In this document: piece after piece, positions 1 to 7,868 of the stretch
Layout of the letters: every line of letters begins with the position of its first letter
Numbering within the stretch: the stretch's first letter is position 1
DNA from: Chloroflexi bacterium UBA4733
GTDB lineage: Bacteria > Chloroflexota > UBA4733
Direction: 5' to 3'
NCBI GenBank assembly: GCA_002404055.1
Contig: DHIZ01000403.1
Span: 11,123-29,914, forward strand
Length of the DNA stretch: 18,792 nucleotides
The notes under the pieces: generated by a model
The model's database searches: none
What the model was told of the DNA's origin: nothing
Seen by the model: the letters and a program-made list of their open reading frames with translations, nothing else
Translations under genes and position numbers: made by a program

Positions 1-513
1 CTGTTTGTGCATCAGGTGGCCTACATGATCGGCAGGGGCCAGAACCCGGCTGCGGCGGCAACGCTGGCCGGGCTGGTCGGTGTAGCCAGCCTGCCGGGGC
101 GCTATGTCTTCAACGTGATGAGTGACCGCTTCCACTCGCAATCGGTCCTGGCCGTCTGCCAGGCCACGCTGGCGCTGGGTGTGGTCGTGCTGGCGCTGGC
201 CACCTCCCGGAGCGGGCTGATCGTCTACGTCATCATCTGTGGCGCCGCTTTCGGCACGTCCGGCCCCTTGATCGCCTCGGTCCGTGCCGAGCACTTCGGC
301 CGCCGGGCCTATGCCACCATCAGCGCTGTCCAGGGCCTCCCCTCCCTCGGCGCTGCCGCCCTCGGTCCCCTCGCCGCCGGCTGGCTCTACGACCGCTCCG
401 GTAGCTATCAGTTCGCCTTCGCCATCGTGGCGGCGCTCTACCTGGTGAGCGCCGGCGCGATGCTGGTGACGCCAAAACCGGAGCGCTTTACCTGGCTGGC
501 TCATCAGGAATGA
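1..513 (+). CDS. MFS transporter, C-terminal part (5' end outside window)
   Basis: The reading frame is open from base 1 and ends at TGA 511-513, giving the last 170 residues of a polytopic membrane protein. About five hydrophobic segments are visible (around GLVGVASLPGRYVFN, LALGVVVLALA, LIVYVIICGAAFGTSGPL, GAAALGPLAAGW and FAFAIVAALYLVSAGAML), as in the C-terminal half of a 12-helix major facilitator. GRYVFNVMSDRF resembles the loop motif A of the superfamily, and HFGRRAYATISA followed by GPLAAGWLYDRSGSY is typical of monocarboxylate or oxalate-type MFS members. Substrate cannot be told. The GTG at position 7 that could serve as a start is internal, because the frame and the fold both continue upstream. 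It ends well before the next plus-strand gene, so co-transcription is unlikely. Confidence 0.85.
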   Translation: MFVHQVAYMIGRGQNPAAAATLAGLVGVASLPGRYVFNVMSDRFHSQSVLAVCQATLALGVVVLALATSRSGLIVYVIICGAAFGTSGPLIASVRAEHFGRRAYATISAVQGLPSLGAAALGPLAAGWLYDRSGSYQFAFAIVAALYLVSAGAMLVTPKPERFTWLAHQE

Positions 514-802
514 CACTGCCCGCAGTTGATGCATGATCGAAAGACATAGTTGAGGTATGCCGTCCTGTCGGGGCGATGCCGCGGTCGTCGGCGTCGGGTA
601 TCGGTCGGTGCCCGCTTCCGGTCGTCGCTCGGACGCAGGCTCTCGGGGCGGTGGGGAGAGCCGTCCCCGTCCGGTCCTGCTTATGCACCGTACCGTTTCG
701 CTCGGTGTCTCGTTACAGAGAGCGACAGGCCTTGGCGTTGGCGCACCGGGCCAATGAACGGACGCTCACCGTCCGTCCTGCATCACCAGAGGAGGCTCCA
801 TC
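514..802 (+). other. Intergenic leader of the secreted Asp-box protein gene
   Basis: These 289 bases carry no convincing gene: the short frames here are arginine- and proline-rich GC artefacts. Near the 3' end is a perfect hairpin (758-776) followed by a good ribosome binding site, AGAGGAGG at 788-795, seven bases before the ATG at 803. A weaker GGGGA/TCCCC hairpin lies around 652-672. No clear sigma-70 promoter could be picked out. Confidence 0.5.
758..776 (+). promoter_or_regulatory. 5' leader hairpin just upstream of the RBS
   Basis: ACGGACG, a five-base loop CTCAC, and CGTCCGT form a perfect 7-bp stem, 26 bases before the start codon at 803. No T-run follows, so an intrinsic terminator for the upstream transporter gene is less likely than a leader structure. 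Function is not known. Confidence 0.35.
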
Positions 803-2971
803 ATGTATCGCAAGTTCGGCTGGCTCGGACTCCTAGTAGTGTTCAGTCTCATTCCCTTCCTGACGCCCGCCCTGCCGGCGCGGGCTGCGGCCAACTCCTT
901 CAGCACAGCGCTGGCTGATCACACCTTCAGCCGTATCGCCGTCGACCTCTCCGGCGATAACGCCGTGTACGCGGCCGGCAACGATAGTCAGAACAACCCG
1001 TATGTCTACAAGAGCGTCAACCAGGGTGGCTCCTGGACCCTGATGAATAGCGGACTGCCTTCGCCGTTCAGTGTCTTTGTGCTAGCGGTCTCCGCCTCCA
1101 GCCCGCAGACGCTCTACCTCGGCGGCTACAACTTCTCCAACAACACGCCTTTGCTCTACCGCAGCACCAACGGCGGCGGCGCCTGGTCGGCCGTTGGCAG
1201 CGGCCTCGGCGCCAACGTCAGCGTGCAGGCGCTGGCCATCGATCCAACGAATGCCAACAACGTGTATCTCGGCACCAACGCCGGCGTGTATAAGGCCGGC
1301 GACGGCGCCACCTTCGCGGCGCTTTCCGGCATGGGCACGCGCAACATCCAGGCGCTGACGCTCGACCCGACCAACCCGGCGGTCATCTACGCTGGAACGA
1401 ACCCGGCCACCGATGGCGGCATCTGGAAGAGTAGCGACAGTGGGGCAACCTGGACGCAGCAAAACAGTGGCCTGCCGGGCGGTAGCGGCGTGTACCATCT
1501 GGCCGCCACACCCGGCTCCAGCACCACGTTCTACGCCGCCGTGGGCAGCAGCCCCACGACCACGAGCCTCTACAAAACAGCCAACGTCGGCGCCAACTGG
1601 TCGGCCTTGAATGTGGGCAGTTCCGTCGCCAGCGTTGCCGTCAGCCCCACCAACGCCAACCTGATCCTGGTCAGCGGCAGCGGCGGCCTCTACCGCAGTA
1701 CCGATGGCGGCAACACCTTCGCCCAGATTGGCAACTACGTCAACGCGCCGGTCCGCCTGGATAACAACCAGCCGCAGACGCTCTATGTCGGTGGCCAGGG
1801 CATCACCAGCTACACCGGCGACATCACCGCCATCGGGACCACGACCTCAACCTCGTCATCTTCAACGACGTCGACGTCATCGAGCGTCATCGGCACGACC
1901 AACGTCGCCGGTTCCCTCTGGTACGACACTAACGGCAACTACGTCCGTGACAGCAACGAGGCAGCCGCGGCCGGCGCCAGCGTCAGCATCGTGTGCAGCA
2001 GTTGCTCCGGCACGCCGACCGTCGGGACGACCACGGCCGATGCCAGCGGCACCTACATGCTGAGCAATGTCAACGTCACCAGCGGCCAGCTCTACACTGT
2101 TATTGCCACGGCCTCCCGCAGTGGCGGCCCCGCCGTCAGCAGCGGTCCCAACGAGTCCGGCGAAAGTGCACTCGATCTGGCGCCCGGCCAGAACCCGACC
2201 GTCAATATCGGTCTGGTGCGCCTGGGTGGCCGCTACTTCCCGCAGACGGGCTACCGCATCGACAACGCTGTGATCTGGAACTACTTCCAGCGGCGCGGCG
2301 GCGTCACCACCTTCGGCTACCCGACCAGCCGCACCTTCACCCTCCAGGGCTTCACCGTCCAGTTCTTCCAGCGCCGCATCGTCCAACTAGACCAGAACGG
2401 CCAGGCCCGACTCCTCAACCTGCTCGATCCCGGCCTGCTCAACTACACCCAGTTCAATGGCAGCACCTTCCCCGGCGTCGACAGCGCGCTGGTCTCCACC
2501 GCACCTGACCCCACCAACCAGCCCGCCGTCCTCGCCTGGGTGCAACAGCACGCCCCCGACACGGTGGGCAGTAATGCCACTAACTTCTTCCACACCTTCA
2601 GCACCACCGTCTCGGCGCAGACCGCCTTCCCCAACGGCGGCGATGCCAGCCTCTTACCCGGCATTGAGTTGGAACTGTGGGGCATCCCCACCAGCGGCGC
2701 CTTCACCGACCCCAACAATCACAACTTCATCTATCTGCGCTGGCAACGCGGCATCATGATGTACGATGCCAGCACCGGCCTGACGCAGGGCATCCTGCTG
2801 GCCGACTATCTGAAGGCGATCATCACCGGCCAAAATCTGCCGGCCGACGTCAGTCAGGAGGCACAGGGCAGCCCCTTCTTCGGCCAGTACGACCCCAGCC
2901 AGCCCAACTGGGTCCACAACCAGAGCTTGCTGCCCGACACCAACTTCACCAACGCCTTTACCCAGGAGTGA
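803..2971 (+). CDS. Secreted Asp-box (BNR) propeller-like protein with SdrB-like and FGYP-type C-terminal domains
   Basis: A 722-residue exported protein. Residues 1-30 form a signal peptide (MYRKF, hydrophobic core, then ALPARAAA). Residues about 40-340 hold at least five Asp-box-like repeats of the S-x-D/N-x-G-x-x-W type: SVNQGGSW (71-78), STNGGGAW (121-128), SSDSGATW (210-217), TANVGANW (259-266) and STDGGNTF (299-306), as in sialidase or Vps10-like beta-propellers. No sialidase catalytic set was recognised, so binding or scaffolding is more likely than hydrolysis. A Ser/Thr linker (346-366) leads to a single SdrB/Cna-B-like beta-sandwich (about 367-471, GSLWYDTNGNYVRDSNE). The last 250 residues begin with YFPQTGYRI and contain TTFGYPTSRTF and VQFFQRRIVQLD, a pattern I associate with secreted Chloroflexota proteins. 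Start chosen from the RBS AGAGGAGG. Exact role is unknown. Confidence 0.85.
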   Translation: MYRKFGWLGLLVVFSLIPFLTPALPARAAANSFSTALADHTFSRIAVDLSGDNAVYAAGNDSQNNPYVYKSVNQGGSWTLMNSGLPSPFSVFVLAVSASSPQTLYLGGYNFSNNTPLLYRSTNGGGAWSAVGSGLGANVSVQALAIDPTNANNVYLGTNAGVYKAGDGATFAALSGMGTRNIQALTLDPTNPAVIYAGTNPATDGGIWKSSDSGATWTQQNSGLPGGSGVYHLAATPGSSTTFYAAVGSSPTTTSLYKTANVGANWSALNVGSSVASVAVSPTNANLILVSGSGGLYRSTDGGNTFAQIGNYVNAPVRLDNNQPQTLYVGGQGITSYTGDITAIGTTTSTSSSSTTSTSSSVIGTTNVAGSLWYDTNGNYVRDSNEAAAAGASVSIVCSSCSGTPTVGTTTADASGTYMLSNVNVTSGQLYTVIATASRSGGPAVSSGPNESGESALDLAPGQNPTVNIGLVRLGGRYFPQTGYRIDNAVIWNYFQRRGGVTTFGYPTSRTFTLQGFTVQFFQRRIVQLDQNGQARLLNLLDPGLLNYTQFNGSTFPGVDSALVSTAPDPTNQPAVLAWVQQHAPDTVGSNATNFFHTFSTTVSAQTAFPNGGDASLLPGIELELWGIPTSGAFTDPNNHNFIYLRWQRGIMMYDASTGLTQGILLADYLKAIITGQNLPADVSQEAQGSPFFGQYDPSQPNWVHNQSLLPDTNFTNAFTQE

Positions 2972-2977
2972 AGCGGA

Positions 2978-3010
2978 CGGAGCAGGATCGTGTACCCCGG
3001 ACCTGCTCCG
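2978..3010. terminator. Hairpin between convergent genes
   Basis: CGGAGCAGG (2978-2986) and CCTGCTCCG (3002-3010) form a perfect 9-bp stem with a 15-base loop, beginning seven bases after the stop of the Asp-box protein gene and ending 20 bases before the stop of the SCO1 gene on the other strand. There is no T-tract on either side. Position between convergent genes suggests a bidirectional stop or transcript-end stabiliser. Confidence 0.5.
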
Positions 3011-3029
3011 ACTCCTGCCGCGCCTCGGT

Positions 3030-3758
3030 TCACTGCCCCGCCAGTATCCTAACGTCGTGCAGGAAGTCCTGGGCGGTGAAGTCCGCGTCCAGCGCTTCGC
3101 GCAGGTTGCCGTGGGGGTCGATCAGGTAGATGATGGCCGTGTGGTTGACGAGTTGCGGCGTTGGCGCGCTGACCTTCGTCGCCGGTGATCCCGGTACCTG
3201 GGCCGCGTCGGCGCCGACGAAGTAGGACTTCCAGACTGGCGTGAGTTGCGCAACGTTGCCGATCAGGTAGTGCCAGTTGGACTGCTGCAAATGGTGCTCC
3301 CCATCGAACCGCTGCACCGCCGCTATGGTGTCGTTCGTGGGATCCACCGTCACCGCCAGCAGGGTAACTTTTGCACGGTCCGCGCCGAGTTGCTGGTCGG
3401 CCTGGCCCAGTTTGGTGGCGATCAGCGGGCAGACATCGGGGCAGTTGACATACAGGAAGGTGAGGGCAACGACCTGCCCCCGCAAAGCGGCCAGGTGAAC
3501 TGGTCGACCGTTCTGGTCATTGAGCGTGAAGTCCGGCGCGAGCGAGTTGCCGCTGATGGTCGGGCCGTTCAGTTGCTGGCTCCGCGCGTGGAGCGACAGC
3601 AGCAGTCCGGTGAGTCCAGTGGCAAAGATCAGGACACCGGCGGCCAGCCAGACATACACGGCAACAGGAATACGGTGCCGAGGGGCGCCCGTTTTGGCGG
3701 GATGCACCCCTTCGCTGCCGGTCGCCGGCCTCCGGCTCCGGTTGGCTACTTTGGCCAC
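3030..3758 (-). CDS. SCO1/SenC/PrrC-family copper chaperone, membrane anchored
   Basis: A 242-residue protein with one N-terminal membrane segment (about residues 31-55) and an exported thioredoxin-fold domain. The copper site of the family is complete: Cys106 and Cys110 in VNCPDVCP, and His206 in LVNHTAIIYLID. LAPDFTLNDQNGRPVHL (73-89) and AVTVDPTND are further family signatures. SCO proteins deliver copper to the CuA centre of cytochrome c oxidase or act as thiol reductants outside the cytoplasmic membrane. The start is GTG at 3758, with GAGGGG about eight bases upstream on the minus strand. No cox or ctaG-like genes lie in the window, so the gene stands alone here. It is convergent with the Asp-box protein gene and divergent from the first sulfatase gene, with a 170-base gap. 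Confidence 0.92.
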   Translation of the reverse strand: MAKVANRSRRPATGSEGVHPAKTGAPRHRIPVAVYVWLAAGVLIFATGLTGLLLSLHARSQQLNGPTISGNSLAPDFTLNDQNGRPVHLAALRGQVVALTFLYVNCPDVCPLIATKLGQADQQLGADRAKVTLLAVTVDPTNDTIAAVQRFDGEHHLQQSNWHYLIGNVAQLTPVWKSYFVGADAAQVPGSPATKVSAPTPQLVNHTAIIYLIDPHGNLREALDADFTAQDFLHDVRILAGQ

Positions 3759-3891
3759 CCCAATCCCCTCTCACTCGTCGCGCGCCGCTCCCGCGCTGCC
3801 ACATGTTCGCACAGAGGCGGCAACGCCGGCGCCATAGAGAGCATGCCATGGCAAATGCGGAATGCCTGGCCTAGTACTGCCACTCAGCGTA

Positions 3892-3897
3892 TATGAT
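3892..3897 (+). promoter_or_regulatory. Possible -10 element of the first sulfatase gene
   Basis: TATGAT at 3892-3897 is a good -10 match in an otherwise GC-rich gap and lies about 31 bases before the GTG start at 3929. No clear -35 hexamer is present 17 bases upstream, so this is tentative. If used, it excludes the two in-frame ATG codons at 3893 and 3896 as starts. Confidence 0.3.
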
Positions 3898-3928
3898 GCT
3901 CCTGGTAGAGAGCAAGAGGAGAGCACAG

Positions 3929-5320
3929 GTGACGGACACCCCGAACATTCTCGTCGTCATGGCCGATGACCATGGCCAATGGGCCTCCGGTCCCTACGGC
4001 AACCGTGACCTGCACACCCCGGCGATGGATTACCTGGCCCGGCGCGGTGTGCGCATGGCCAACGCATTCACACCCACCCCCGTCTGCTCGCCGGCGCGCG
4101 CCAGCTTTTTCACGGGCCGCCTGCCCTCGCAGCACGGCATCCAGGACTACCTGATGGAAGTCGACACGCCGGAGATGGACTGGCTGGCCGGCGAGACCAC
4201 GTTGCCCCAACTGTTGCAGGGGGCGGGCTACCAGACGGCACTCGTCGGCAAATGGCACTGTGGGCGGAGCTGGCTGACGCCGCCCGGCTTCGACTACTGG
4301 ATCAGCTACCAGGCCAACCAGCGTCCCCACCGCGGCACGCAGCGCTTCGTGGAGAACGGCACGCCGGTCGTCCACGAGGGCTACCAGACACCGTTTCTCA
4401 CCGGCAAGGCGCTGCGCTTCCTGCGCGAACGCGAGCGCAGCAAGCCGTTCTTCCTGTTCGTCGGCTACGTCGACACCCATTCACCCTTTGCCGACCATCT
4501 GGACCGCCTTGTCTCCGCCTATCGCCAGGCCGGCATCACCGACATGCCGCTGGAAGACCCTGACACGAGCCGCGGCTGGGCCCGTATGCTCGCGCCGCGG
4601 GAGCCGGAGGAGCGGTTGGAGCGCCTGGCGCAGTATTACGCCGCTGTCACAATGATCGACGAGCAGATCGGCGCGCTGCTGGACGATTTGGAAGGGCGCG
4701 GCGAACTGGCCAACACGCTCGTCGTCTACACCGCTGACCACGGTCACATGAACGGTCAGCACGGCCTCTACACCAAGGGCAACGCCACGGTGCCGCAGAA
4801 TTTCTACGAAGAGTCGATCCGCATCCCCGCGCTGCTGAGTTGGCCGGGCCACTTCCCAGCCGGTCAGGTCCGCGAGGAACCGGTCGATCACCTCGACCGC
4901 TTCCAGACGCTGCTGGACGCCGCGCAATGCCGGCTCGACCCAGCCTTCGCCGTCGAACGCCGGTACGCCGGCCACAGCTACCTACCGCTGTTAGAAGGGC
5001 AGCAAACGGAATGGCGTAACGAGCAGTTCTGCGAGTACGGCAACGCCCGCATGCTACGCACGGAGCGCTACAAGCTGGTCCGCCACTACGCCCCACATGC
5101 CGGTGTCTATCCCGACGAGCTATACGACCTGATCGAAGATCCCCGCGAGCGCCGGAACCGCATCGGCGACCCATCGCTGGTCGCCATCGTCAGGAGCCTG
5201 GATGCCTGGCTGGAGGACCACTTCGCTCGCTACGAACAGCCGGAACGCTCAGCCAAGAACATCCTCAGCCAGCCGGCGTGCAACCGCGTCGAACCCTGGC
5301 GGATCGAACGGCCGGCGTGA
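3929..5320 (+). CDS. Type I sulfatase (S1 family, alkaline-phosphatase fold), no signal peptide
   Basis: A sulfate-ester hydrolase of 463 residues. The formylglycine motif is Cys53-Ser-Pro-Ala-Arg57 followed by ASFFTGRLPSQHG; Cys53 would be converted by a formylglycine-generating enzyme, which is not in this window. Other active-site elements are Asp13-Asp14 in VVMADDHG (metal), Lys108 and His110 in LVGKWHCG, His184 in VDTHSPF, and Asp270-His271 in YTADHGHMNGQHG. The C-terminal ELYDLIEDPRER is the usual S1 tail signature. The GTG at 3929 is chosen because AGAGGAG lies seven bases upstream and the protein then starts MTDTPNILVV as family members do; an upstream ATG (3893) would add 12 poorly fitting residues. 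No signal peptide is seen, so it probably acts in the cytoplasm on imported substrate. The sulfated substrate cannot be deduced. Confidence 0.93.
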   Translation: MTDTPNILVVMADDHGQWASGPYGNRDLHTPAMDYLARRGVRMANAFTPTPVCSPARASFFTGRLPSQHGIQDYLMEVDTPEMDWLAGETTLPQLLQGAGYQTALVGKWHCGRSWLTPPGFDYWISYQANQRPHRGTQRFVENGTPVVHEGYQTPFLTGKALRFLRERERSKPFFLFVGYVDTHSPFADHLDRLVSAYRQAGITDMPLEDPDTSRGWARMLAPREPEERLERLAQYYAAVTMIDEQIGALLDDLEGRGELANTLVVYTADHGHMNGQHGLYTKGNATVPQNFYEESIRIPALLSWPGHFPAGQVREEPVDHLDRFQTLLDAAQCRLDPAFAVERRYAGHSYLPLLEGQQTEWRNEQFCEYGNARMLRTERYKLVRHYAPHAGVYPDELYDLIEDPRERRNRIGDPSLVAIVRSLDAWLEDHFARYEQPERSAKNILSQPACNRVEPWRIERPA

Positions 5321-5332
5321 GGGGGTACACAA

Positions 5333-5355
5333 GGCGGCGACTGCGGTCTGCCGCC
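5333..5355. terminator. Weak hairpin between sulfatase and transaldolase genes
   Basis: GGCGGC (5333-5338) pairs with GCCGCC (5350-5355) around an 11-base loop, just after the sulfatase stop codon. The stem is short and no T-run follows, so it is only a candidate end-of-transcript structure. Confidence 0.25.
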
Positions 5356-5424
5356 CCACGTCGCTAACTAAACCGTATTAGGCGGGACGCCGACACTCCA
5401 GCACCCTACTATACCGGCAGAAAG

Positions 5425-6600
5425 TCAAGCCACAGGCTGCTTCTCCTGGGAGCGTAGTTCACTGACCTTTTTCGCGGTCTCCTCGGTCAACCGGTCGAAG
5501 GCATCCTTGAACTGCTTGATGCCCTCTTCTTCCAGTTGATCGGTCAGGTCGTTCAGGCTGATGCCCACTTCCTGCAGCGTCTGGACGATGTGACGGGCGG
5601 CATCCAGGTCCTCCGTAGCGGTGGCGCCGCGCACCAGGCCGTGGTCGCGGAAAGCGTCTATCGTCGCTGGCGGTACTGTGTTGACGGTGTGGGGAGCGAT
5701 CAACTCCTCCACGTAGAGCGTGTCGCGCCGCTTGGGGTCCTTCATGCTGGTGCTGGCCCACAAGGGCCGCTGCACCTGCGCTCCGGCAGCAGCCAGGCGG
5801 GCAAAGCGCGCGTTGCCGGCGCCGAACAGCTCTTCAAAGCGGGCGTAGGCGAGCTTGGCGTTAGCAACTGCGACCTGGCCGACGAGCCCCTCCAGCTTCC
5901 TCCTGGTTGCCGCGTCGGTCGTGTTTTGCAGTTTGGCGGCGATCGCTTTGTCGGCGATGGTGTCAACCCGGCTGACGAAGAAGCTGGCCACCGCCGCCAG
6001 GTCCGCCACCGGCTGACCGGCGGCAACACGCGCTTCGACTGCTTCGATGAAGGCCTGGGCGACCGCCTCGTAGTGCGCGATAGAGAAGAGCAGGGTGATG
6101 TTGATGTTGATGCCTTCACTCAGGCACTGCTTGACCGCGGGAACCCCTTCGGCGGTGCCGGGAATCTTCACCATCAGGTTGGGGCGCCCGACGAGCTTCC
6201 AGAGCCGCCGCGCTTCGGAAAGGGTGTTCTGGGTATCGCGGGCCAGGTTGGCAGCCACTTCGATGCTGACGAAGCCGTCGCGGTGCCCGCTGCGCTCCCA
6301 GACCGGGCGCAACACATCGGCAGTCGCGCGGACGTCGTCGGCCATCACCGTGTCCAGGATCGTGGCAGTATCTTTGCCGGCGCGCACCATCTGACGGATG
6401 GCGTCGTCGTACTCCGCCGAACCGCCGATAGCCTTCTCGAAGATGGAGGGGTTGGAAGTGACGCCACTCACCCCGTCCGCCTCTACGAGCGCCTTCAGGC
6501 TGCCGGTTTGCAGTTGGCCGCGCGTAATGTTGTCCTGCCAAACGCTCTGTCCCTGCGCTTCCAGCAGGCGCAAAGGGTTGCCCGACGCCGTGTTCGACAT
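5425..6600 (-). CDS. tal: Transaldolase (long form)
   Basis: Transfers a three-carbon dihydroxyacetone unit between sugar phosphates in the non-oxidative pentose phosphate pathway, in the cytoplasm. The 391-residue length and the text fit the long tal class of actinobacteria, cyanobacteria and Chloroflexota rather than the short TalC/FSA class. Key elements: Asp23 in SVWQDNITRG, GVTSNPSIFEKAI (46-58), Glu114 in FVSIEVAANLARDT, and the Schiff-base Lys145 in NLMVKIPGT. RPLWASTSMKDP and the LEEEGIKQFKDAFDRL tail are also typical. The ATG is preceded by AGAGGAGG on the minus strand. The HpaI-type aldolase gene lies 91 bases upstream on the same strand, so the two may share a transcript. Nothing suggests the specialised sulfofructose transaldolase of sulfoglycolysis. 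Confidence 0.95.
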   Translation of the reverse strand: MSNTASGNPLRLLEAQGQSVWQDNITRGQLQTGSLKALVEADGVSGVTSNPSIFEKAIGGSAEYDDAIRQMVRAGKDTATILDTVMADDVRATADVLRPVWERSGHRDGFVSIEVAANLARDTQNTLSEARRLWKLVGRPNLMVKIPGTAEGVPAVKQCLSEGININITLLFSIAHYEAVAQAFIEAVEARVAAGQPVADLAAVASFFVSRVDTIADKAIAAKLQNTTDAATRRKLEGLVGQVAVANAKLAYARFEELFGAGNARFARLAAAGAQVQRPLWASTSMKDPKRRDTLYVEELIAPHTVNTVPPATIDAFRDHGLVRGATATEDLDAARHIVQTLQEVGISLNDLTDQLEEEGIKQFKDAFDRLTEETAKKVSELRSQEKQPVA

Positions 6601-6691
6601 AATGATGTCCTCCTCTGATGGGCGTAGCGCTCGGCCTGCCCGATCCAGACGCCGCCATCATGCCTATAGTGTAACGGAGAATTGGGGGACC

Positions 6692-7474
6692 TCAGCGAGC
6701 GGGTGAGGTCCCTCGGCGTACACCTTGCACGATAGCCTGTGCTCCTGATGTGAGGATGCCGGCGTCGGTGCCGATGGCGACGAAGCGGAACCCTTGCTGG
6801 AGGCGTTTCAGACCGGTGGCGAGCGTGCCGACGAGGATACCGGCGGCCTTGCCCTGCGTGTTGGCGGCGCGCACCACCTTGGCCAGCGCCTCCTCGAAGG
6901 CCGGCTCGTCCGGCTCCAACAATGGTGGCAAGCCCATGGAGGCGCAGAGATCGTTGGGGCCGACGAAAACGCTGTCGACGCCTTCGACCGCCGCAATCGC
7001 CTCGACATGTGCCACGGCATCGATGTGCTCGATTTGCACCGCCAGCATGATCTCCCGATTGGCCTCCGCCAGGTATTCGACCCGGCTGACACCGAAGCTG
7101 AAAGGCGGCCGCGCGCCGCCGACGCTGCGTACCCCCTGAGGCGGGTAGCGGCAGGCGGCGACGGCCTGGCGCGCCTCTTCCACGGTGTTGACCATCGGCA
7201 CCACTACGCCGTGCGCGCCGCTATCCAGGGCGCGCTTGATCAGCCCGCCATCGTTCCAGACCACGCGCACGATCGGCGAGACCGGCTGCCCATTCATCGC
7301 CTGGAGCATCTGCACCACCGTCTCGGTATCGGTCGGCGAGTGTTCAGTGTCCACGACAAGAAAGTCGAACCCGCTGTGGGCCAGCATCTCGCCGGCCAGC
7401 GGGCTGGCCAGGGTCATCCAGGTGCCGATAGCCGGCTGCCCGGCCCGTAACAGCGCCAACGTGCTATTGCGCAT
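6692..7474 (-). CDS. HpcH/HpaI-family class II aldolase
   Basis: A metal-dependent aldolase that cleaves 2-keto-3-deoxy (4-hydroxy-2-oxo) acids to pyruvate plus an aldehyde. With the start at ATG 7474 the protein has 260 residues, and the catalytic set falls at His45 (VVDTEHSP), Arg70 (IVRVVWND), Glu149 (VQIEHIDA) and Asp175 (FVGPNDL), the same numbers I recall for E. coli HpaI; the N-terminus MRNSTLALLRAGQPAIGTW also lines up with it. An ATG six bases upstream (7480) abuts its GAAAGGG and is less likely, while 7474 has it at normal spacing. Members act on homoprotocatechuate breakdown, rhamnonate (RhmA) or glucarate (GarL); the substrate here cannot be fixed. It sits between a small upstream gene and tal on the same strand. 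Confidence 0.9.
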   Translation of the reverse strand: MRNSTLALLRAGQPAIGTWMTLASPLAGEMLAHSGFDFLVVDTEHSPTDTETVVQMLQAMNGQPVSPIVRVVWNDGGLIKRALDSGAHGVVVPMVNTVEEARQAVAACRYPPQGVRSVGGARPPFSFGVSRVEYLAEANREIMLAVQIEHIDAVAHVEAIAAVEGVDSVFVGPNDLCASMGLPPLLEPDEPAFEEALAKVVRAANTQGKAAGILVGTLATGLKRLQQGFRFVAIGTDAGILTSGAQAIVQGVRRGTSPAR

Positions 7475-7556
7475 CGTCATTCCCTTTCTCGTCGCTCAGA
7501 CTGGGTAACCGGCCGCAACCCGACGCAGCCGAAACGCCGTGCGCCCCCCGACCACC

Positions 7557-7793
7557 TCAGGACTCTTCCGGTCGGCCATGTCCACGCTTGGTACGTTGCG
7601 CTTGCAGGTGGACTTTGAAGACGTGTTGCTGCATCTCGAACATGATGCGCGCGTCGCGCACCTCGGGGTGCTCCGGGCTGAAGCCCCAACTCAGCAGGTG
7701 GCCGACGCGGCGGTGGGCGGCCTGCACGACGATGTGCAGCACATGATCGAGATCGGTCGTTCCGCGCAGTTGTTGAATCATGGCATCACGCAA
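7557..7793 (-). CDS. Small hypothetical protein (74-78 residues)
   Basis: I do not recognise this protein. It reads as a compact soluble polypeptide with a hydrophobic-patterned middle (DHVLHIVVQAAHRRVGHLL, SWGFSPEHPEVRDARIMFEM) and a basic, polar tail. Its codons have the strong third-position G/C preference of neighbouring genes, while the opposite-strand frame is open only as an extension ahead of pyrD and resembles no family. Start choice is open: TTG at 7793 has TAGGG upstream and a possible -10 (TATAGT) behind it; ATG at 7781 gives 74 residues but a weaker RBS. It lies 82 bases upstream of the aldolase gene on the same strand and may lead that transcript. It could still be a chance frame. 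Confidence 0.5.
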   Translation of the reverse strand: MRDAMIQQLRGTTDLDHVLHIVVQAAHRRVGHLLSWGFSPEHPEVRDARIMFEMQQHVFKVHLQAQRTKRGHGRPEES

Positions 7794-7812
7794 TCGGCTA
7801 CCCTACCAGTCA

Positions 7813-7819
7813 TACTATA
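7813..7819. promoter_or_regulatory. Candidate -10 region between the small gene and pyrD
   Basis: TACTATA is an AT-rich island in a GC-rich gap. Read on the minus strand it gives TATAGT, placed to start a transcript about 14 bases before the TTG at 7793. Read on the plus strand, TACTAT lies about 50 bases before the pyrD start. No convincing -35 was found in either direction. Confidence 0.3.
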
Positions 7820-7868
7820 CCGCTGGAAGCCCGCTCGCGTGGGTTCGGGGACAACGGGCGGAGCGGTG

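Noticed and set aside
1845..1890. Serine/threonine repeat tract as a phase-variable repeat
   Set aside because: The codons are mixed (tca, acg, tcg, tcc and others) and do not form a uniform short tandem repeat likely to slip; it is a normal interdomain linker.
803..2971. Sialidase function for the Asp-box protein
   Set aside because: Asp boxes alone are not diagnostic; the arginine triad and catalytic Tyr/Glu arrangement of sialidases were not recognised.
5536..6618. Long plus-strand reading frame (360 codons) opposite tal
   Set aside because: It lies entirely across a clear transaldolase gene, with no RBS or family features of its own.
5425..7474. Sulfoglycolytic transaldolase pathway, given the sulfatases nearby
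   Set aside because: The transaldolase is of the ordinary long type, and there is no GH31 sulfoquinovosidase, sulfoquinovose isomerase or sulfolactaldehyde dehydrogenase in the window.
7539..7868. N-terminal extension of pyrD by 110 residues
   Set aside because: The extension has no class 2 PyrD features, overlaps a better minus-strand frame, and the ATG at 7869 has a good RBS and matches the normal protein length.
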